Of a stretch of DNA of 46,577 nucleotides, positions 42,249 through 46,577 are shown piece by piece. The notes below the pieces were generated by a model. It worked only from the letters and a program-made list of their open reading frames with translations, made no database searches and was not told where the DNA came from. The stretch lies in the NCBI GenBank assembly GCA_027487435.1, contig JAIYDP010000016.1, positions 1-46,577 on the forward strand, read 5' to 3'. Source of the DNA: Verrucomicrobiaceae bacterium. GTDB lineage: Bacteria > Verrucomicrobiota > Verrucomicrobiia > Verrucomicrobiales > Akkermansiaceae. Within the stretch, counting starts at the first letter, position 1, and each line of letters opens with the position of its first letter. A program made the position numbers and the translations under genes.

Positions 42249-45227
42249 ATGAGCCATCTATTCAAAAAAAACCCGGCGGCATGGATCTATTTCACATTGC
42301 TTGGAGTTCCTGCGATACTCCTAGTCATTTTGACTGCGGAGGCCCGCACATGGACCGATCAAAAAAACCGCACGATTGAAGCCGATATCGTGCGTGTCGA
42401 AGACGGTACTGCCATCGTGAAAAAACAGGGTAAGGAAATCAAACTACCGCTCTCCATTCTCAGCGAAACTGACAAAAAGTTCGTCGCCGAATGGAACAAA
42501 AACAACCAAGCATCTGCTACCACCGTAGCGACCAAAGTTGCCGCTGCGCCTGTTGCAAAGCCTGCTGCTCCTGCGGCAAAGCCGGGCGCGCCTGCCGCCT
42601 ACTACCCACCTGGTGCTTCGCCGATGTTTAATCCTTATCCGAATGTCACGGATCGCGGACCATGGCTGGTTCGAAACCTTGGCCCTGTCGGCATCGGCAT
42701 TTCTCTCACTCGCCCCGGCATGACCATGGTGATCAATAACGTCGAGCCAGGATCTCCCGCCGCTGCCACTGGCAAACTGCAAAAGGGCCAAATCATCGAA
42801 AGCATCAACGGCGTCATTCTCAAAGACGAAGATCCACGCATCATCCTTGGCGATATCATTACCGAAGCCGAAGCCAAGGACGGTAAAGTGGTCTTCGCCG
42901 TGCAAGGTGTAGGCAATGTCACCGTCGAAATTCCTGTCATGGGAGCCTACAGCCCCACATGGCCACTCAACTGCCCGAAATCCGACAAAATCGTCCGCAA
43001 TCTCGCCGATCTGCTCGCCAAAGATCAAGAGCCCAAATGGGGTTCCGTCATTTTCCTCCTCTCAACCGGCGAAGAAAAAGACCTCAATGTCGTTCGCGGC
43101 TGGATGAAAGACATCAAAACCATCGGGGGAATGAATTGGGAAAAAGGCTACAAAGGCCCCGGTCTCTGCGAATACTACCTGCGCACCGGCGACCAAAGCG
43201 TGCTGCCAGTGATCAAAAAAATGACGGAAGAACTGAAAGACAATATGTATAGTGGTGGTTGGAGTGGTCGTCATACCGCAGCCGCTTTCACCTACTCCAC
43301 TGGCACAGGCCAAGTCCACGCTTCTGGGGTGCATTGCATGGTCTTCGTCGTCATGGCCAAGCTTTGCGGTGTGGATGTGGATCCCTACATGTTCGACAGA
43401 AGTTTCAATCAATTCTACCGCTTCGCAGGCCACGGCAATGTCGCCTACGGCAATGGCGTTCCCGAGGGCGGCTTTCGCGATAACGGCAAAAGTAGTGGCC
43501 TCGGCATGGCTCTTGCCGCCGCTGCCATGATTGACCCCGATGGAGAAAAATCCGTTTACGCCAACGCGCGCGACAACACCTGCATGAAGGCATTTTACGC
43601 TACCAACTGGTTCCACGCCGCCCACACTGGCGGTGGTATGGGCGAGATTTGGCACCACGCTGCCGTCAGCCAAATGCGCGAAAAACGTCCCAGCGCCTAC
43701 CGCTCCTATCTCGATACCCGTCGCTGGCTCATGGATTCCTCTCGTCGCTTCGATGGCGGCATCGGCATTGCTGGTATGGATGATCGCTACGATCGTTCCG
43801 CCACGGAAGATCCCATGGCGTGGGGCACCTTCTTTGCCCTCACCTACACCTACCCACGCAAGCATTTGCAAATTTTCGGCGCTCCACGCAGCAAGTGGGC
43901 GAAATCGATGCCGCTCCCACGTCCCTGGGGAAATGCCGCGGATGATGTTTTTCATTCGATTGAGCCTATTCCTGGTGGCCCTCTGACTCTCGATGACCTC
44001 ATGAAGGAAAAAGTCGGCACCCATGATTCCGTTGCCGTCATTTCTCAACTGGGTGACCCACAACTCAAAGATGAAACCTTACTCAAGTACATCTATCATC
44101 CCGAATATGACCTTCGCAGCATGGCCATGGATCAGGTGACCCGCCGCGGTCGCGCTGATCTGGTGCTTCCTCTGCTGAAGTCAACTGATGCCCGCCTCCG
44201 CCAAGCCGGTTTGCTTGCTCTTACGGGGATGTTCAAAGGTAAAGCTCTGCCAGCGAAGGACATCACTCCAGAAATGTATGAGCAAGTCGTCAAAATGATT
44301 AACGATAAGAACGAATCTTGGTGGGTCGCTTTCCATGCCATTACCGCTCTCGGCAATAGCAATCCCGAAATCATCGCCCCGCATCGGGATCGATTGCTCG
44401 AATTCCTCAACTACGACTGCACTTGGACGCAAACCGCTGCCGTCTGCACGTTAGCTCGACTCGCTGGAGAGGCGGCGCACTACAAAATCGTGATCCCAGC
44501 CATTGCGAAAGCCGCTGCCAATATCCGCGTCGATCAAGCCTCCCAGCAAATCACTACGGCGATTACCACATCGCTGAAAACGGCGAGCCAAACGATCCAG
44601 AGCTTCGCCACCCCTATTCTGCAAAAGGCTTATTCCAGCGTTCCATCGATTATCACCGAGCCGACCACCAATGCTCCGATGTCCTCTGCTGCTAAGGTGA
44701 TCCGTTCTCGCGTGGGAAGCATTCTTCAAGTGCTGCCTGGAGGTGAGGATTACGTTCGTCGCATGCCCCGCACCACACTAGAATCCTACATCAGCGGCAA
44801 AGACTCGGACATGTACACCTACAGCGGCAAGTTTACCCCAAACAAAGCTGTGGTGGGCACCTGGGCTTGGGCCATTTATCCCGAGCCAAAAAAACCTTCC
44901 GAGGTTGAGTCCTCCATCAAAAACTACCTGAAGTCGAAAGGCGGTAAAGCTCCAGATCCGATCATCGCCAACCCCAAAGACCTGCTACAAATCATCGATG
45001 GTGGGACCATCGCCAAATCACGATTCTTCAGTGGCTACTTTTGGACGGCGGATCGCTTGATTGGCATGAACGAAGACCAAGCCCTGAAAATGGAAGTGCG
45101 CACCGTCGATGGACGTGACTTCCTCATCATCGAAAAAGGAGGCTATAACGTCGCACCCACTACCGATGATGCGGTGGTTATCCCCAAAGATTGGCATTGC
45201 GGCTATAGCGTTTACGCAAGGCAATAA
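42249..45227 (+). CDS. SHD1-PDZ-DUF6288 secreted protein
   Basis: The start at MSHLFKKNPAAWIYFTLLG excludes 55 upstream codons that lie in the palindromic element; 992 residues. The N-terminal signal/anchor ends near TAEART. It is followed by an SHD1-like domain (WTDQKNRTIEADIVRVEDG…, ~34-85), an Ala/Pro linker and a PDZ domain (GISLTRPGMTMVINNVEPGS…, ~145-235). The long DUF6288 part has alpha/alpha-toroid-like repeats (GPGLCEYYLRTGDQSVLP, HTAAAFTYSTGTGQVHASG) and HEAT-like helices (YDLRSMAMDQVTRRG). DUF6288 occurs in PVC bacteria; its function is unknown, and a polysaccharide- or protein-processing role is only a guess. The distinctive PDZ plus SHD1 order suggests peptide tethering in the periplasm. 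Confidence 0.87.
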   Translation: MSHLFKKNPAAWIYFTLLGVPAILLVILTAEARTWTDQKNRTIEADIVRVEDGTAIVKKQGKEIKLPLSILSETDKKFVAEWNKNNQASATTVATKVAAAPVAKPAAPAAKPGAPAAYYPPGASPMFNPYPNVTDRGPWLVRNLGPVGIGISLTRPGMTMVINNVEPGSPAAATGKLQKGQIIESINGVILKDEDPRIILGDIITEAEAKDGKVVFAVQGVGNVTVEIPVMGAYSPTWPLNCPKSDKIVRNLADLLAKDQEPKWGSVIFLLSTGEEKDLNVVRGWMKDIKTIGGMNWEKGYKGPGLCEYYLRTGDQSVLPVIKKMTEELKDNMYSGGWSGRHTAAAFTYSTGTGQVHASGVHCMVFVVMAKLCGVDVDPYMFDRSFNQFYRFAGHGNVAYGNGVPEGGFRDNGKSSGLGMALAAAAMIDPDGEKSVYANARDNTCMKAFYATNWFHAAHTGGGMGEIWHHAAVSQMREKRPSAYRSYLDTRRWLMDSSRRFDGGIGIAGMDDRYDRSATEDPMAWGTFFALTYTYPRKHLQIFGAPRSKWAKSMPLPRPWGNAADDVFHSIEPIPGGPLTLDDLMKEKVGTHDSVAVISQLGDPQLKDETLLKYIYHPEYDLRSMAMDQVTRRGRADLVLPLLKSTDARLRQAGLLALTGMFKGKALPAKDITPEMYEQVVKMINDKNESWWVAFHAITALGNSNPEIIAPHRDRLLEFLNYDCTWTQTAAVCTLARLAGEAAHYKIVIPAIAKAAANIRVDQASQQITTAITTSLKTASQTIQSFATPILQKAYSSVPSIITEPTTNAPMSSAAKVIRSRVGSILQVLPGGEDYVRRMPRTTLESYISGKDSDMYTYSGKFTPNKAVVGTWAWAIYPEPKKPSEVESSIKNYLKSKGGKAPDPIIANPKDLLQIIDGGTIAKSRFFSGYFWTADRLIGMNEDQALKMEVRTVDGRDFLIIEKGGYNVAPTTDDAVVIPKDWHCGYSVYARQ

Positions 45228-45257
45228 CCGCTAGGATCGAGAAAGAGGATTTCGGGA

Positions 45258-45833
45258 TCATTCGATAGGCTGCATGTCAGGCACCGACGGGCCGGTTGCC
45301 TGACAAAAGCGAGCTTTGGCTCTTGCCATAAAGGTGCCCAAGCAGAGATCTGCAATCGGCAAAACGACGTTGAAGTTCTTGTGCATGTAGCGATGATGCA
45401 GCAAATGGTGACCATTCAGTCTGCGAAACCACCAGGGCTTTTCGATGCGGCGTGCTTTGGGCAAGTGCATGCACCAATGAATGTATTCATAAAAGCAGTA
45501 GTACGACGCAAAAGCAATGGCTCCGCCGATCACAAAGGCCCACTGCCCCGTGATCCATGACAGCAGAGCGAAGGGGGTCGCACCGATCAGCACCAGCACG
45601 GGACCATTCCACCATGCCATGGGAATGGTTTCTTTATCTTTTTCTTTTTGTAGATGGTATGTTGCATCTGCCTTGAACGTGCCGTGGTGGACGATGGCGT
45701 GTGCCTGAAATGCATAGCGAAAGCTTCCAACGGGTCGATGCATCACGTATTTGTGGAGCGTCCATTCAAAAAATGAGGCAAAAACAATGCCTACGGATAG
45801 GCCTGTGAGACCCCAAAGGATAAAAAATGTCAT
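45258..45833 (-). CDS. Histidine-box membrane hydroxylase (fatty acid hydroxylase / carotenoid hydroxylase-like)
   Basis: This 191-residue protein has three or four hydrophobic spans and the di-iron histidine clusters: HKYVMH (27-32), HAIVHH (45-50), HWCMH, and HHLLHHRYMH near the end. The arrangement matches the fatty acid hydroxylase superfamily, which includes sterol desaturases, beta-carotene hydroxylases and lipid 2-hydroxylases. Oxygen and a small electron donor are required; no donor gene is adjacent. The size is closest to carotenoid- or lipid-hydroxylase members. The substrate is not readable. It converges with the DUF6288 gene with 30 bp between. Confidence 0.85.
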   Translation of the reverse strand: MTFFILWGLTGLSVGIVFASFFEWTLHKYVMHRPVGSFRYAFQAHAIVHHGTFKADATYHLQKEKDKETIPMAWWNGPVLVLIGATPFALLSWITGQWAFVIGGAIAFASYYCFYEYIHWCMHLPKARRIEKPWWFRRLNGHHLLHHRYMHKNFNVVLPIADLCLGTFMARAKARFCQATGPSVPDMQPIE

Positions 45834-46017
45834 GTAGTAAGAACGGGGTGTGAGTTATCGGAACGGAGGTAACTACATCAGCGGTTCACGAATCACAAGG
45901 CGATTGTCGATTATTTTCAAAAAATCCCGAAAAAATCAGCATGCGAAATGCTAGGAGCGTTGGGCCGTTTTCTAGTTTGCCGTTGCGCCTCAGCCGAATG
46001 CCCGCTAGGCTCTGCTC
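45834..46017. promoter_or_regulatory. Divergent intergenic region
   Basis: 184 bp between the hydroxylase and the VOC gene, presumably carrying both promoters. AAAAAATCCCGAAAAAATC (near 45920) is A-rich. No clear promoter pair or operator was seen. Confidence 0.35.
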
Positions 46018-46392
46018 ATGATTCGCTTTTTACACACTCGCATCCGCGTCAAAGACATCGAGGCTTCCGTTGCATTCTACACCAAGCTTGGTTACATCGA
46101 GGGTGTTCGCAAGGGCTCACCGCAAGGGAATTCCTTGGTATTTCTAGAGTTGCCAGGCAACGATGTGTTTTTGGAGCTCTGCCACTCACCCGAATATACC
46201 GCCACGTGTCCTGAGGATTTGATGCATACCTGCCTTGGCGTGCCGGACATTATTGCCTACTGCGATGCCGTGGAGAAATCTGGTATCGAAATCTGGCCTT
46301 CGGCTTGGCGCGAAACATTTCAGCAACAAGAAAAACGCATGGCCTTCGTCACTGACCCAGATGGCTATGAAGTGGAGATCTTGGAGCGCTAA
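46018..46392 (+). CDS. VOC/glyoxalase superfamily protein (lactoylglutathione-lyase-like)
   Basis: This 124-residue single-domain protein has two beta-alpha-beta-beta-beta modules. Metal-ligand positions known from glyoxalase I are filled: H6 in LHTRIRV, E53 in FLELCH, H70 in LMHTCLGV and E120 in YEVEIL, after the family motif TDPDGYE. All four ligands being present makes an active glyoxalase I-type enzyme (methylglyoxal-glutathione adduct isomerisation) plausible, though related VOC enzymes share the pattern. It starts about 185 bp from the divergent hydroxylase gene. Confidence 0.85.
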   Translation: MIRFLHTRIRVKDIEASVAFYTKLGYIEGVRKGSPQGNSLVFLELPGNDVFLELCHSPEYTATCPEDLMHTCLGVPDIIAYCDAVEKSGIEIWPSAWRETFQQQEKRMAFVTDPDGYEVEILER

Positions 46393-46577
46393 GGCAGCTG
46401 TGATTTCTGCGTAAACCCGAAATCCGACTTTTTGCGCTCTACTTCGGATCTCGGATCAACCTAGAATCCGCAGTTGATGTCACCAATCCAAAGTTTTTCA
46501 CAACTGATTTAACTGATTTACTGATTTTTATGTTGGATTTACAATGGATACAACTCAGGAAGTTGAAAAATAAAACA
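46393..46577. other. Terminal intergenic region
   Basis: Beyond the miniature element this is AT-rich with a short reiteration (AACTGATTTAACTGATTTAC, 46502-46521). No gene is supported before the window edge. Confidence 0.5.
46416..46455 (+). repeat. Palindromic interspersed element, 40-bp miniature
   Basis: CCCGAAATCCGA (from 46416) is joined through a short spacer ending GCGCTCTA to CTTCGGATCTCGGA (to 46455). It contains only the two outer ends of the 160-bp element, with the interior deleted, and can form a small hairpin. It is preceded by TGATTTCTGC, as in copy 2. Confidence 0.75.

Noticed and set aside
43062..44063. A 333-codon - strand frame within the DUF6288 gene
   Set aside because: It is antisense to a conserved long gene and has no start context or domain.

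Overview
The window looks like a chromosomal segment of a member of the Verrucomicrobiota (PVC superphylum). This rests on protein content alone: SHD1-type N-terminal domains on three large secreted proteins, a DUF1549/DUF1553 plus DUF1501 gene pair, a beta-propeller protein ending in a Pirellula/Verrucomicrobium-type haem-binding domain, an FG-GAP secreted protein, a DUF6288 protein and an ExbB-ExbD-ExbD-TPR cluster. No rRNA or tRNA gene was found, so the placement is an inference.

Region by region. (1) 1-4422: the end of a type I restriction-modification locus on the + strand. It holds the hsdS 3' part, a 14-codon remnant resembling the start of an HI0074/HEPN-type antitoxin-toxin partner, a perfect-looking hairpin, a Fic protein with a winged-helix tail, and hsdR. 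(2) 4425-12285: secreted proteins, namely an SHD1 plus HExxH metallopeptidase-like protein, the DUF1549/1553-DUF1501 operon, a divergent FG-GAP protein and a C39-like protein. (3) 12321-21966: housekeeping genes mixed with envelope genes. These are a divergent E1-alpha subunit, a small lipoprotein, transaldolase, dnaN, a methyltransferase-like gene, the large haem-binding propeller protein, and a DUF2167/zinc-ribbon membrane pair. (4) 22119-31193: a long + strand run with a TetR regulator, an ExbB/ExbD/ExbD/TPR/TPR energy-transducing cluster, arabinose-5-phosphate isomerase (Kdo synthesis) and a CLC antiporter that resembles the fluoride subtype. (5) 31263-34759: a fused membrane/spermidine-synthase-like protein on the - strand, then a non-coding zone holding a striking array of DNA repeats with a 21-bp period. 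(6) 34760-41743: an accessory-looking stretch of unrecognised genes of uneven base composition, punctuated by a short repeat family (TCTCAGGGGTCA / ATGCGAGG types) that truncates or ends reading frames. (7) 41744-46577: a nest of palindromic elements, a DUF6288 protein with SHD1 and PDZ domains, a histidine-box membrane hydroxylase and a VOC/glyoxalase protein.

The most notable non-coding observations are two. The first is the 21-bp array at about 34.2-34.6 kb, whose 10-bp core is conserved at DNA level with exact phase across 14 clear units. The second is an interspersed family of about 160-bp elements that are imperfect palindromes over nearly their whole length (two full copies, two partial copies and one 40-bp end-to-end miniature). 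One partial copy supplies the stop codon of the CLC gene. Neither family is associated with a transposase inside the window.
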